This document shows, piece after piece, positions 17,955-27,452 of a DNA stretch of 64,000 nucleotides (positions within the stretch are counted from its first letter, which is position 1; the number at the start of each line of letters is the position of its first letter). The translations under genes and the position numbers were made by a program. Where the stretch lies: NCBI RefSeq assembly GCF_014873765.1, contig NZ_JADBGG010000003.1:176991-240990 (forward strand), given 5' to 3'. A model generated the notes under the pieces. It did no database searches. It was given only the letters and a program-made list of their open reading frames with translations, and was not told where the DNA came from. Source of the stretch: Desulfomicrobium macestii (GTDB taxonomy: Bacteria; Desulfobacterota; Desulfovibrionia; Desulfovibrionales; Desulfomicrobiaceae).

Positions 17955-19889
17955 ATGGTTCAGATACAAGGTCAGGACGTCGAGGTTCAGGCTGGTCAGA
18001 CATGCGCGGATGTGTTGCGCACGGTCCTTTCCGGCAAGAAGATGAAGGCAGCGGTGGCCTGTGCTTGCGACGGCGCGCTGCTCGACCTGGCTCGCCCGGT
18101 GCCTGCCGGAACCGCCGTCATGGAGCCCGTGTTCACGGACTCCGCCCAGGGCCTGACCGTCCTGCGTCATAGCGCCGCCCATGTCATGGCCGAAGCTGTC
18201 AAGGAGCTGTTCCCCTCCGCCAAGGTGACCATCGGTCCCGATGTCGAGAACGGCTTCTACTACGATTTCGATTTCGAGCGCCCGTTCACTCCCGAAGATC
18301 TGGAAAAGATCGAGGAGCGCATGGCGCAATCCGTGGCCGCGAACCAGCCCTTCACCCGCGAGGAGATGAGCGCTGCCGAGGCCAAGGAGCTTTTTGCCTC
18401 CATGGGCGAAACATACAAGCTTGAAATCATCGATGACCTTGGCGCCGATGAGGTGTCCATCTACCGCCACGGCAATTTCGTGGATCTCTGCCGCGGACCG
18501 CACCTGCCGTCCACCGGCTTTTTGCAGGCCGTGAAGCTGACCTCCGTTGCCGGAGCCTACTGGCGCGGGGATTCAAACCGTCCCATGCTGCAGCGCATCT
18601 ACGGGACAGCGTTTGCCACCCCCAAGGATCTCAAAGCCCATCTGGCCATGATCGAAGAGGCCAAAAAGCGCGACCACCGCAAGCTCGGCCCCCAGCTTGA
18701 CCTGTTCAGCTTCCACGAACGCGGCGGCGCGGGCATGGCGTACTGGCATCCCAAGGGCGGCCTGCTACGGACCATCCTTGAAGATTTCGTGAACAAGGAA
18801 ATGATCCGTCGCGGCTACGGCATCGTGCGCACCCCCCAAATTTTGAAGCGCGACCTGTGGGAGACCTCCGGACACTACGCCAACTACCGTGAAAACATGT
18901 ATTTCACGGAGATCGACGAGGTGCCTTACGGGGTCAAGCCCATGAACTGCGTGGCGCACATGCTCATCTACAACACCACCCAGCGCAGCTATCGCGATCT
19001 GCCTGTCCGCCTGTTCGAATTCGGTGTCGTGCACCGGCACGAGCTGTCCGGCGTTCTGCATGGCCTGATGCGCGTGCGCCAGTTCACCCAGGACGATGCG
19101 CACATCATCTGCCGTCCGGACCAGCTCCTGGACGAGATCAAGGGCGTCATGACCTGGATTCAGGATCTCATGGGAGTCTTTGGTTTCGAATATTCCATGG
19201 AGATCAGCACCCGGCCCGAGAAGTCCATCGGCTCCGACGAAGACTGGGAGCGCGCCACCGCCGCCCTCATGGACGCCATGGGTCAGATGGAGCTGCCGTA
19301 TACGATCAACGAGGGCGACGGCGCCTTCTACGGTCCCAAGATCGACGTGAAGCTGCGTGACTGCCTCGGCAGGCAGTGGCAGTGTTCGACCATCCAGGTC
19401 GATTTCACCTTGCCGGATCGTTTTGACTTGTTATACGTGGGCGAGGATGGCGAGCGGCACCGGCCTGTCATGGTGCATCGCGCCATCATGGGCTCTGTTG
19501 AGCGTTTTATCGGCATCCTGACCGAACATTTCGCCGGAGCTTTTCCGGCATGGCTTGCTCCTGTCCAGGCCCGTATTTTGACAGTGACCGACAACCACAA
19601 TGAATTCGCCCGCGATTGCCAGGCCGCGTTGCAGCGGGCGGGAGTGCGTGTGGAACTCGATCTGCGCAACGAGAAGCTGGGATACAAGGTGCGCGAGGCG
19701 CAGATGGAAAAGGTTCCGTACGCGCTGGTCATCGGGGATCAGGAAGTCGAGCAGGCCTGCGTCAACGTGCGCATGCTGGGCGGCAACAATCTGGGCGCCA
19801 TGCCTATTGATACGTTTGTCGACCTTTTGCGGCAGGAATGCGAAAAACCATTTAAACATGGAGGAATGAGATATTCTTTCAGCTGCTAA
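17955..19889 (+). CDS. thrS: Threonyl-tRNA synthetase
   Basis: 644 residues, full length. The start is the ATG at 17955 ([14 protein letters not shown]). The frame runs upstream through tRNA-Val, which cannot be coding. Domains: TGS (about residues 1-62), the second additional editing domain with [11 protein letters not shown], the class II catalytic core with the zinc Cys in KPMNCVAHM and motif 2 [16 protein letters not shown], and the C-terminal anticodon-binding domain. Its 3' end overlaps the infC start by 17 bases, forming the head of a translation operon thrS-infC-rpmI-rplT-pheS-pheT. Confidence 0.97.
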   Translation: MVQIQGQDVEVQAGQTCADVLRTVLSGKKMKAAVACACDGALLDLARPVPAGTAVMEPVFTDSAQGLTVLRHSAAHVMAEAVKELFPSAKVTIGPDVENGFYYDFDFERPFTPEDLEKIEERMAQSVAANQPFTREEMSAAEAKELFASMGETYKLEIIDDLGADEVSIYRHGNFVDLCRGPHLPSTGFLQAVKLTSVAGAYWRGDSNRPMLQRIYGTAFATPKDLKAHLAMIEEAKKRDHRKLGPQLDLFSFHERGGAGMAYWHPKGGLLRTILEDFVNKEMIRRGYGIVRTPQILKRDLWETSGHYANYRENMYFTEIDEVPYGVKPMNCVAHMLIYNTTQRSYRDLPVRLFEFGVVHRHELSGVLHGLMRVRQFTQDDAHIICRPDQLLDEIKGVMTWIQDLMGVFGFEYSMEISTRPEKSIGSDEDWERATAALMDAMGQMELPYTINEGDGAFYGPKIDVKLRDCLGRQWQCSTIQVDFTLPDRFDLLYVGEDGERHRPVMVHRAIMGSVERFIGILTEHFAGAFPAWLAPVQARILTVTDNHNEFARDCQAALQRAGVRVELDLRNEKLGYKVREAQMEKVPYALVIGDQEVEQACVNVRMLGGNNLGAMPIDTFVDLLRQECEKPFKHGGMRYSFSC

Positions 19890-20394
19890 GGCCCGCCGGA
19901 ACAAGCAAATCAGGGCCAAGGAAATCCGGGTTGTTGGAGATGATGGGAATCAGCTGGGTATCATGACCGTGCCCGAGGCCTTGGAACAGGCCGAGGGAAA
20001 GGGACTTGACCTGGTTGAAGTGGCGCCCAACGCCAAGCCGCCGGTCTGTAAAATTATGGACTACGGCAAGTACCTCTACGAGGAAAAGAAAAAGTCACAG
20101 GAAGCCAAGAAGCGTCAGACCCAGATTCAGGTCAAGGAAATCAAGTTCCGTCCGCATACCGACGATCATGACTTGATGACCAAGATCAAGCATATCCGCA
20201 GGTTCATAGAGGACGGAGACCGCTGCAAGGTGACAGTGTTTTTCCGAGGCCGCGAAATGGCGCACAAGGATCGAGGGCAGGTCATTCTGGACCGGATCGT
20301 GGAGATGGTTTCCGACGTGGCCAAGGTCGAGCAGACCTCCCGAGTCGAAGGCCGGACCATGTTTCTCCTGCTGGCAGGGCTTCCCAAAAAATAA
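19873..20394 (+). CDS. infC: Translation initiation factor IF-3, AUU start
   Basis: 173 residues if begun at ATT (19873). A perfect GGAGG (19860-19864) lies 8 bases upstream. An in-frame TGA at 19867 and the absence of any ATG, GTG or TTG near that SD leave ATT as the only sensible start. The first ATG (19963) would remove 30 residues of the conserved N-terminal domain ([20 protein letters not shown]). IF-3 prevents premature subunit joining and rejects non-AUG starts. An AUU start on infC is the classic autoregulatory device known from E. coli. The C-terminal domain [19 protein letters not shown] is intact. Confidence 0.93.
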   Translation: MLSAAKARRNKQIRAKEIRVVGDDGNQLGIMTVPEALEQAEGKGLDLVEVAPNAKPPVCKIMDYGKYLYEEKKKSQEAKKRQTQIQVKEIKFRPHTDDHDLMTKIKHIRRFIEDGDRCKVTVFFRGREMAHKDRGQVILDRIVEMVSDVAKVEQTSRVEGRTMFLLLAGLPKK

Positions 20395-20398
20395 GCTA

Positions 20399-20453
20399 GC
20401 TCCCTCTGCCGCCTTTTTAAGAAAAATTTCCCGCCACATCGGCGGGAGGGAGC
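20399..20453 (+). promoter_or_regulatory. Possible ribosomal-protein leader with two exclusive helices (upstream of rpmI)
   Basis: In the gap between infC and rpmI, GCTCCCTC and CCGCC (20399-20406, 20409-20413) can pair with GGCGG and GAGGGAGC (20441-20453). Alternatively CCCGCC (20430-20435) pairs locally with the same GGCGGG (20441-20446). The two structures exclude each other, as in autogenous r-protein leaders. A short T-run (20414-20418) follows the first strand. Confidence 0.45.
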
Positions 20454-20503
20454 AGTATTGCCGGTCGCTCACGCGACCATTCAAGTCTGTTTGAGGAGGA
20501 ACT

Positions 20504-20704
20504 ATGTCAAAGGTGAAAACCAACAGAAGTGCGGCCAAGCGTTTTCGGGTCACGGGCACAGGCAAGGTAAAAAGAAGCCACGCCAACATGCGCCACATCC
20601 TGACCAAGAAATCCGCGAAGCGTAAAAGACAGCTGCGTCAGTCCACCATGACTGCCCAGTCCTGTGTCGGCGCGATTCGTCGTATGGTACCGTACATTTT
20701 CTAG
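20504..20704 (+). CDS. rpmI: 50S ribosomal protein L35
   Basis: 66 residues, highly basic. The sequence begins [21 protein letters not shown] and contains [18 protein letters not shown], the L35 signature. A GAGGAGG SD precedes the ATG. It lies in the conserved infC-rpmI-rplT order. Confidence 0.97.
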   Translation: MSKVKTNRSAAKRFRVTGTGKVKRSHANMRHILTKKSAKRKRQLRQSTMTAQSCVGAIRRMVPYIF

Positions 20705-20724
20705 TTCCGGCATTGTGCCGGGAC
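20704..20724 (+). other. Intercistronic hairpin between rpmI and rplT
   Basis: A 9-bp stem GTTCCGGCA/TGCCGGGAC (one G-T pair) with a 3-base loop starts at the rpmI stop. There is no T-run, so it is more likely a processing or stability element than a terminator. Confidence 0.4.
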
Positions 20725-20781
20725 GGAACGACTCAGCGCATAGTCATTTCCCACTATGCCTGATTGCGAAAGGAGAAGATC

Positions 20782-21135
20782 ATGAGAGTAAAAAGAGGAA
20801 AGACAGCCCACAGAAGGCACAAGAAGTACTTGGCCCTTGCCAAGGGCTATCGCGGAGCGCGCAGCAAGCTGTACCGCACCGCCCGAGAAACCGTTGAGCG
20901 CGCCTTGTGCTTCGCCTACCGCGACAGAAAGCAGAAGAAGCGTGCCTTTCGGAGACTGTGGATCGTGCGCATCAACGCCGGCGTGCGTGAATACGGCCTG
21001 ACCTACAACCGTTTCATGCATGGTTTGAAGCTCGCCGAAATCAATCTTAACCGGAAGGCCCTGGCCGACATGGCTGTCTATGAAAAAGACGCCTTTGCCG
21101 CGCTGTGCCAAATGGTAAAATCCAAGGCGAACTAG
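20782..21135 (+). CDS. rplT: 50S ribosomal protein L20
   Basis: 117 residues from the ATG at 20782 with AAGGAGA upstream. Typical L20 sequence: [15 protein letters not shown] and [20 protein letters not shown]20 organises early 50S assembly and often represses its own operon by binding the leader. The stop TAG overlaps the pheS GTG start (TAGTG), so translation of pheS is probably coupled. Confidence 0.97.
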   Translation: MRVKRGKTAHRRHKKYLALAKGYRGARSKLYRTARETVERALCFAYRDRKQKKRAFRRLWIVRINAGVREYGLTYNRFMHGLKLAEINLNRKALADMAVYEKDAFAALCQMVKSKAN

Positions 21136-22178
21136 TGGCTAACGATATTATTCGCAAGCTTGAAAGCCTGGTCCCGGAGCTCAATGAAGCCCTGGGCCAG
21201 GCTTCTTCATTGGAAGAGTTGGAGGAACTGCGTGTCCGTTTTCTCGGACGCAAGGGACTCCTGGCCGATCTGATGTCCGGTTTGACCGCGCTGGGCCCCG
21301 AAGAGCGCCCGGCCGCGGGCAAGGCCGCCAATCAGGTCAAGGTCGCCATGACGACCCTGTGGGAAGAGCAGGTCGACGCCCTGAAGTCGCGTGCGCGCGA
21401 GCAGGCCCTGGGCGCGTTTGACGCCTCGGTGCCGTCCTGGCAGCCCGATCTTGGCTCGCTGCATCCGGTGACCCTGGTCACCCGCGAAATCTGCGCGGTG
21501 TTCACGAGCCTCGGGTTTGAGGTCGTGTCCGGACCGGAAGTGGAGAACGACTTCAACAATTTCGAAGCGCTCAACCTTCCTCCCGAGCATCCCGCCCGCG
21601 ACATGCAGGATACCCTCTACATTTCGGATTCGATCCTGCTGCGTACCCACACCTCGCCGTTGCAGGTGCGGACCATGCTGGCACGCAAGCCGCCGCTCGG
21701 CGTCATCGCGCCGGGCAAGGTCTATCGCCGGGACTCGGACATCACCCACACCCCGATGTTTCATCAGGTCGAAGGGCTGCTCGTGGACACCCACGTGACC
21801 ATGGCCGACCTGCGCGGCATTCTGACCGCCTTTGTGCAGAACGTGTTCGGTCACGACACCAGGGTCCGCTTTCGTCCGAGCTTTTTTCCCTTTACCGAGC
21901 CCAGCGCCGAGGTGGATATCAGCTGCGTGATCTGCGGCGGAAAGGGCAAGGTGAACGGCGAGCCGTGCCGCGTGTGCAAGGAAACGGGCTGGGTGGAGAT
22001 TCTTGGATGCGGCATGGTCGATCCGGCCGTGTTCCATAAAGTCGGTTACGATCCGGAAATCTACACGGGCTTCGCTTTCGGTCTGGGTGTCGAACGCATC
22101 GCCATGCTCAAATACGGCATCGGCGATCTGCGCATGTTTTTCGAGAACGATCTGCGGTTCCTCCGGCAATTCGCCTGA
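21135..22178 (+). CDS. pheS: Phenylalanyl-tRNA synthetase alpha subunit
   Basis: 347 residues from the GTG at 21135, which overlaps the rplT stop. The frame extends 10 codons further upstream, but inside rplT. The N-terminal coiled coil (residues ~1-85) binds tRNA. The class II core includes [21 protein letters not shown], motif 2 [17 protein letters not shown] and motif 3 [15 protein letters not shown] CxxC-x-C-like insert, [10 protein letters not shown]...CRVC, near residue 255 could hold zinc. Partner PheT follows after 19 bases. Confidence 0.95.
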   Translation: MANDIIRKLESLVPELNEALGQASSLEELEELRVRFLGRKGLLADLMSGLTALGPEERPAAGKAANQVKVAMTTLWEEQVDALKSRAREQALGAFDASVPSWQPDLGSLHPVTLVTREICAVFTSLGFEVVSGPEVENDFNNFEALNLPPEHPARDMQDTLYISDSILLRTHTSPLQVRTMLARKPPLGVIAPGKVYRRDSDITHTPMFHQVEGLLVDTHVTMADLRGILTAFVQNVFGHDTRVRFRPSFFPFTEPSAEVDISCVICGGKGKVNGEPCRVCKETGWVEILGCGMVDPAVFHKVGYDPEIYTGFAFGLGVERIAMLKYGIGDLRMFFENDLRFLRQFA

Positions 22179-22197
22179 GCGGACATAAGGTTTTGCC

Positions 22198-24579
22198 ATG
22201 CTGTTAAGCTTGAACTGGTTGCGGGAATTCGTGCCCTACGAAGGGGACGTCAAGGCGTTGGGTGACAGGTTGACCATGCTCGGTCTGGAGGTGGAGGAGA
22301 TCGCGAATCCCTTTGCCGCGCTGGAGAAGATCGTGGTCGGGCATGTTCTTGAAAGGGCTCCGCATCCGTCTTCGGACCATCTTTCGGTCTGCAAAGTGGA
22401 CATCGGCACGGGCGAGATCCTCGACATCGTCTGTGGCGCCCCCAACGTCGCCACCGGCCAGAAGGTGCCTGTCGCCCCGGTGGGCACGACCATGCCCGGC
22501 GGACTGGTCATCAAGAAGGCAAAACTGCGTGGGCATCCGTCCTGCGGCATGATCTGTTCCGAGCGTGAACTGAACCTGGGCGAAGGCCACGAAGGCATCA
22601 TGGTCCTTGATCAGGACCTCGTTCCGGGCACGCCGATCTGCGAGGCCCTGGGCCTGGACCAGGTCGTGCTGGACGTGAGCATCACCCCCAACCGCGCGGA
22701 CTGCCTGTCCGTGCTCGGCCTGGCCCGGGAAGTGTCGGCAGCCTTCGGCTTGCCCCTGACGATTCCGCAGGCTGATCTGGTCGAGAGCGGGGATCCCTTC
22801 GAGGGTTTCGCCATCGAGCCGGACGCCGACCTGTGCCCGCTCTATCAGGCGCGGCTTATCCGGAACATAAAGATAGCTCCCAGCCCCGACTGGCTCAGAT
22901 ATCGCCTCCTGGCCGTGGGCCTGCGTCCGATCAACAACATCGTCGACGTAACCAACTACGTGATGATGGAGTGCGGGCAGCCCCTGCACGCCTTTGACCG
23001 GGATCTCCTGCGCGGAAACCGCATCCGGGTGGAACGCGCCCAAGAGGGTATGACCCTGACCACCCTCGATGGCCAGAACAGAATTTTGGCGGAAAAAGAC
23101 GTGCTCATCTGGGATGACGAGCAGCCTGTCGCCCTGGCCGGCGTCATGGGCGGCGCCAATTCCGAGATCGGCGACACGAGCACCACGGTCCTGCTTGAGA
23201 GCGCGGTCTTTGATCCGGCGTCCATCCGCAAGACGGCCCGACGCCTGGGACTTTCCAGCGACGCCTCCTATCGTTTCGAGCGCGGCGTGGATCAGATCGG
23301 GAACACGCACGCCATGAACCGGGCCGCGAGCCTCATGGCCGCCGTGTCCGGCGGCACGGTCGCTCCCGGGGTGGCCAAGGCCGAGCCCCGTCCGTTCTCG
23401 CCCAGGATCATTCCCTTCACTCCGGCCAAGGCTACGAGGCTTCTGGGCGTCGAAATGTCTCCCGAATTCTGCCGCGAGACCCTGACCCGCCTGGGATGTG
23501 GCGTTGTGGACGGCGAATCCTGGCAGGTCACGGCGCCGTCCTTCAGGCTGGACCTTGAGCGCGAAGTCGATCTCATCGAAGAGGTTGCGCGGGTGTACGG
23601 GATGGACCGCATCGAGGCGGTGCTGCCCACGGTCAAGAAGAGCCTGGCCGATCTGGACAAGGCCGATCCCACCTTTGCGTTTTTGAGCCAGGTCAAGGAC
23701 TGGGGACGTGGCGCGGGCCTGTCGGAAGTAGTGAATTACAGCTTTGTCGGCACGGCGGATCTGGACCGTTGCGGACTGCCCCTTGAAGGTCGGGTGAACA
23801 TTTTCAATCCGCTGAGCGAGGAAATGAACGTCCTGCGCACGGAACTTGCGCCCGGGATGCTCGGTTCGCTGCGCCAGAATATGAGCCAGGACAACACACG
23901 CATCCGCATTTTCGAGGTCGCGCATTCCTTTGTGCAGGACCCAGGCAGCGATACCTTGACCCGGGAGAACAACCGTCTCGGAATCCTGCTGCACGGCGGC
24001 CGCTTTCCCACCCGCTATCCGTATCCCGAGGGCCGCTTCGGATATGCCGACATCAAGGGCTTGGTGGAGCACCTGCTGCTGACGCTGGGCGTGGGCGCCG
24101 CAAGCTTTGAACGCGGCGGTGAGCATGCGTATCTGGCTCCCGAGATTTTGGTGCGGGCCGGAGAAACGGTCGTGGGCCGGGTCGGCATGATCCGCGAGGA
24201 TCTGGCCGATGCCTATCAGGCGCGCGGCGAGGTCTGGTACGCGGATCTCGACCTTGATCTGCTCATGGGCATGCGTCTGAACGTTGCGTTCAAGGCGATC
24301 CCCAAATTTCCGGTGGTTCGCCGGGACATGACCCTGGTCGCGCCCGAGAGCCTTGCAATCGGTGCGGTAGTTGATACGGTCAGGGCATTGCAGGAACCGT
24401 TGCTTACGGATGTCTTTCTGGTCGATGTCTACGCTCCGGAAGGGAGTACGGAGCGCAATCTGACCTACCGGTTTGTGTTCCGTCACGCAGAACGCACCCT
24501 GAAAGACAAGGAAGTGGAAAAAATCAATCTTCGCATTGGTCAGCATCTGGTCGAGAGGTTGCCTGTCCGTTTTTCCTGA
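22198..24579 (+). CDS. pheT: Phenylalanyl-tRNA synthetase beta subunit
   Basis: 793 residues, full length. The order is the N-terminal OB-fold tRNA-binding domain (HPSSDHLSVCKVDIG), the B3/B4 editing domain, B5, the catalytic-like core and the C-terminal ferredoxin-fold anticodon-binding domain (KFPVVRRDMTLVAPE; YRFVFRHAERTLKDKEV). It forms the alpha2-beta2 enzyme with PheS. It is followed by a MerR gene whose GTG lies 25 bases after the stop. A very long open frame on the opposite strand is a shadow. Confidence 0.96.
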   Translation: MLLSLNWLREFVPYEGDVKALGDRLTMLGLEVEEIANPFAALEKIVVGHVLERAPHPSSDHLSVCKVDIGTGEILDIVCGAPNVATGQKVPVAPVGTTMPGGLVIKKAKLRGHPSCGMICSERELNLGEGHEGIMVLDQDLVPGTPICEALGLDQVVLDVSITPNRADCLSVLGLAREVSAAFGLPLTIPQADLVESGDPFEGFAIEPDADLCPLYQARLIRNIKIAPSPDWLRYRLLAVGLRPINNIVDVTNYVMMECGQPLHAFDRDLLRGNRIRVERAQEGMTLTTLDGQNRILAEKDVLIWDDEQPVALAGVMGGANSEIGDTSTTVLLESAVFDPASIRKTARRLGLSSDASYRFERGVDQIGNTHAMNRAASLMAAVSGGTVAPGVAKAEPRPFSPRIIPFTPAKATRLLGVEMSPEFCRETLTRLGCGVVDGESWQVTAPSFRLDLEREVDLIEEVARVYGMDRIEAVLPTVKKSLADLDKADPTFAFLSQVKDWGRGAGLSEVVNYSFVGTADLDRCGLPLEGRVNIFNPLSEEMNVLRTELAPGMLGSLRQNMSQDNTRIRIFEVAHSFVQDPGSDTLTRENNRLGILLHGGRFPTRYPYPEGRFGYADIKGLVEHLLLTLGVGAASFERGGEHAYLAPEILVRAGETVVGRVGMIREDLADAYQARGEVWYADLDLDLLMGMRLNVAFKAIPKFPVVRRDMTLVAPESLAIGAVVDTVRALQEPLLTDVFLVDVYAPEGSTERNLTYRFVFRHAERTLKDKEVEKINLRIGQHLVERLPVRFS

Positions 24580-24604
24580 CAGGCTTCGCGGGCCAGGAGG
24601 GAAC

Positions 24605-24931
24605 GTGCTCAAACCCGTTACGCCCGACACCGAAAAACGCTTGCGCATTGGACAGGTTGCCCGGCGGCTTGGCGTGGAACCCTATGTATTGCGTTTTTGG
24701 GAAGAGGAGTTCCCCCAGCTGACCGCTGCCCGGACTTCCAAGGGGCAGCGCTACTACACCGAGGAACATGTCCGCGTTCTGGAGCGGATTCGCCATCTTC
24801 TGTATGTTGAGAAACTGACCATCAAGGGCGCACGCCAAAAACTCGAAGGCGCGGAGTCCATCCGCGCTCCGCTGGATGCGATTCGGCGAGAGTTGGAAGA
24901 GATTCACCGCCTGCTGACCAAAAATCCCTGA
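24605..24931 (+). CDS. MerR family transcriptional regulator
   Basis: 108 residues from the GTG at 24605 with AGGAGGG upstream; the open frame inside pheT is not used. The N-terminal winged helix is RLRIGQVARRLGVEPYVLRFWEEEFP, then KGQRYYTEEHVRVLERIRHLLY, and a short helical tail. There is no metal-binding Cys. This form often follows pheT in proteobacteria. The target is unknown. It is the last gene of the translation operon, before a terminator. Confidence 0.9.
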   Translation: MLKPVTPDTEKRLRIGQVARRLGVEPYVLRFWEEEFPQLTAARTSKGQRYYTEEHVRVLERIRHLLYVEKLTIKGARQKLEGAESIRAPLDAIRRELEEIHRLLTKNP

Positions 24932-24956
24932 CTCGCCTAGAGATCGGGGTTTTTTT
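24926..24956 (+). terminator. Terminator of the thrS-pheT-merR operon
   Basis: CCCTGA (24926-24931) pairs with TCGGGG (24944-24949), with inner CTC/GAG pairs, followed by seven T residues. The left arm overlaps the merR stop codon. Confidence 0.75.
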
Positions 24957-25062
24957 GTGCATGGTCGGCCCTGCCATATATCTTTACATGGCGAATTCGA
25001 GGCCGTAGCATTTTTGTGTTGTCGGTTTTTCGAAAAACCAAAAAATGTCCTCAAGGAAGGCC

Positions 25063-25533
25063 ATGCTGAAAGTATACGCCGACAAAAATGGTAAAGCCGT
25101 ATTCCATTGTCCCCACTGCGGCTTCGTCACCAATTTTGACGCCTCGGCGTATCGGGACCGCGACAGCCGCATCAGGATCAAATGCCGCTGCGGCGAAAGC
25201 ATGACCATGCTGGTTGAGTTCAGGGAATACTATCGCAGATCCGTGTCCCTGGCGGGCAGGTGCTCCGTGCATAGGACCAGAGAGGAACTGGAGATCAAGG
25301 TGCGCGATCTGTCCATGAGCGGATTGTCCTTTTCCATTGAATCGCCAATGGTAGAGGAGTCGACAGTTCTGCAGATCGGCGACGTGGTGACGGTGCGGTT
25401 TCGTCTCGATTCTCCGCCGGAAAATCTGATCCAGCGGATGGCCTTGGTCCGCAATATCCGTAGCGGTACCATCGGCGCCAAGTTTGCCAGGAGCGAATAT
25501 GACAAGGAACTCGGTTTTTACCTTCTGCATTGA
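25063..25533 (+). CDS. PilZ domain protein with N-terminal zinc-ribbon-like segment
   Basis: 156 residues from the ATG at 25063, with AAGGAAGG upstream. An ATG at 25045 lacks an SD. The N terminus has CPHC (near residue 18) and CRC (near residue 45), arranged like a zinc ribbon. The rest is a PilZ domain: YYRRSV supplies the arginine motif and DLSMSGLSF the second c-di-GMP motif. It precedes the PilB-type ATPase gene by 18 bases, so a c-di-GMP-dependent role in pilus or secretion control is plausible. Confidence 0.85.
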   Translation: MLKVYADKNGKAVFHCPHCGFVTNFDASAYRDRDSRIRIKCRCGESMTMLVEFREYYRRSVSLAGRCSVHRTREELEIKVRDLSMSGLSFSIESPMVEESTVLQIGDVVTVRFRLDSPPENLIQRMALVRNIRSGTIGAKFARSEYDKELGFYLLH

Positions 25534-25551
25534 TCCTGTCCGGAGGGGTGC

Positions 25552-27450
25552 ATGAACAGGGATCTCGACAACGGTAACGGCAATGGGACCGAAGAGGCCA
25601 TGAATCCCATCGTCAGGCTTCTGATCCGTGAAGGCCATCTGACCGTCGAGCAGGCGCAATATGCGCGGCGGGTCACGTCCAAGCTGCACATGAGCAAGCC
25701 ACTGACCGATGTCGTGCGGGAGCTCGGTTACGTCACGGACGAGACGATCCGCCAGACAGTTCGGCGCAATCAGGGCGAATTGCGCATCGGCGATCTGCTG
25801 AACGGCTTGGGCTATCTGACCGACGAGGAGCTCAACCGCGCTCTCGATTTGCAGTTGCAGGGCGGGCGGCAGCAGAAGCTGGGCGACATCCTCATCCAGC
25901 ACAAATTTCTGGCGGACGAGAAGCTGACGGAAATACTGGCCATGCAGCTCGGCTTGCCGATTCTGGAGCTTGCGGCCAAGGATCCGGATCCGGGGCTGAT
26001 GGCTCGCGGGCCCGTGGAATACTACGAGCAATACCGCTTTGTGCCCTTCGACATGCAGCCCGACGGTTCGGTGCGCGTCGCCTTCGCCGATCCCCTCGAT
26101 CCTCGCAGCCTGGACGCGGCGCGGGATTATTTCGGCAAGAACATTGTCGTCTGCATCACCCGGGTCAGCCAGCTCGACGACGTGCTGACCAAGCGCAAGG
26201 AAGAGTTGCGCATCGGGAACGGGGCGGACCTGAACCGTCTGAACATCGTCGAGATCGCCAACTCCATCGTGCTGGCCGCGTTCAAACGGGGGGCCAGCGA
26301 CATTCATGTCGAGCCCATGGCCGACCGCTTGCGGGTCCGTTTCCGCGAAGATGGCGTCATGGTCCATTTCCGCGATTATCCCATCGGTGCCGTGGCTCCG
26401 CTGGTCAGCCGTTTCAAGATCATGTGCGGTGCGGACATCGCGGAAAAGAGGCGGCATCAGGACGGGCGACTTATTTTCAATCACATGGGCGTGCAGATCG
26501 ATCTGCGCATGTCCTTTTATGTCACGGTGTACGGCGAACAGATCGTCATGCGCCTGTTGAAGAATCAGGAAGAGCTTTTGCCCATGCACGAACTTGGGAT
26601 GCTCCCGGGCATGCTCAGCCGGTTCATGGAAGAAGCCCTGGACGCGCCCTCCGGGGTGATCATGGTCACCGGGCCCACGGGGTCCGGCAAATCGACCACG
26701 GTCTACAGCTGCATCAACTATCTGAACCGGCCCGAAGTGAGCATCATCACGGCCGAGGACCCGGTCGAATACAAGGTTCGCGGCATCGGGCAATGTTCCA
26801 GCATGCCCTCCATAGGCCTGACTTTCGAGGAGACCCTGAAGCATATCGTCCGTCAGGACCCGGACATCGTGGTCATCGGCGAGGTGCGCGACCATTTTTC
26901 GGCGGAGATGTGCATCCAGACCGCCCTGACCGGGCACAAGGTTTTGACGACCTTTCACACCGAGGACAGCATCGGCGCCCTGGTCCGTCTTCTGGACATG
27001 AACATCGAACCGTTTCTGGTCTCCTCGACTCTGTCCTGCATCCTCTCGCAGCGCTTGGTGCGGCGGGTCTGCCCGCACTGCGCGGTTCCCTATCAGCCCG
27101 ACCTCAGCCAGCTGAGACGCATGGGTTGCACCTACGGGGATCTGGCCGGAGCGGAATTCCGCAAGGGCCGGGGGTGCGCCATCTGCAGGCACAGCGGCTA
27201 CAAGGGCCGTCTGGCCGTATACGAGATGCTCATCCCGGAAGTTTTTATCCGGGACGCCGTATTGCAGCGCAAGACCACCCACGATCTGCGCGTTATCAGT
27301 GTCGAGAAGGCCGGCATGATTTCCCTGATGGAAGACGGCATCACCAAGGCGGCCATTGGCATGACCACGGTGGAAGAGGTCCTACGGACCTTGCCCAGAG
27401 TCCAAAAACCCAGGCCTCTGGCCGATTTGCGAAGGATACTCGGAGTCTAG
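25552..27450 (+). CDS. PilB/GspE-type secretion ATPase
   Basis: 632 residues. The N terminus has two MshEN-like blocks (VRLLIREGHLTVEQAQ; IGDLLNGLGYLTDEEL), which in some relatives bind c-di-GMP. The ATPase core has Walker A GPTGSGKSTT near residue 373, Walker B DIVVIGEVRD, a His box (TFHTEDS) and a four-Cys zinc site (CPHC...CAIC) at the C terminus. It powers type IV pilus extension or type II secretion. No pilin, platform or retraction gene is adjacent, so it works with components encoded elsewhere. Neighbours are PilZ and HDOD genes on the same strand. Confidence 0.92.
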   Translation: MNRDLDNGNGNGTEEAMNPIVRLLIREGHLTVEQAQYARRVTSKLHMSKPLTDVVRELGYVTDETIRQTVRRNQGELRIGDLLNGLGYLTDEELNRALDLQLQGGRQQKLGDILIQHKFLADEKLTEILAMQLGLPILELAAKDPDPGLMARGPVEYYEQYRFVPFDMQPDGSVRVAFADPLDPRSLDAARDYFGKNIVVCITRVSQLDDVLTKRKEELRIGNGADLNRLNIVEIANSIVLAAFKRGASDIHVEPMADRLRVRFREDGVMVHFRDYPIGAVAPLVSRFKIMCGADIAEKRRHQDGRLIFNHMGVQIDLRMSFYVTVYGEQIVMRLLKNQEELLPMHELGMLPGMLSRFMEEALDAPSGVIMVTGPTGSGKSTTVYSCINYLNRPEVSIITAEDPVEYKVRGIGQCSSMPSIGLTFEETLKHIVRQDPDIVVIGEVRDHFSAEMCIQTALTGHKVLTTFHTEDSIGALVRLLDMNIEPFLVSSTLSCILSQRLVRRVCPHCAVPYQPDLSQLRRMGCTYGDLAGAEFRKGRGCAICRHSGYKGRLAVYEMLIPEVFIRDAVLQRKTTHDLRVISVEKAGMISLMEDGITKAAIGMTTVEEVLRTLPRVQKPRPLADLRRILGV

Positions 27451-27452
27451 GA

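Noticed and set aside
22204..24648. 814-codon open frame on the minus strand
   Set aside because: Antisense to pheT, which has full domain support; the frame is a GC codon-bias shadow.
25051..27282. 743-codon open frame on the minus strand
   Set aside because: Antisense to the PilZ and PilB/GspE genes; low-complexity shadow sequence.
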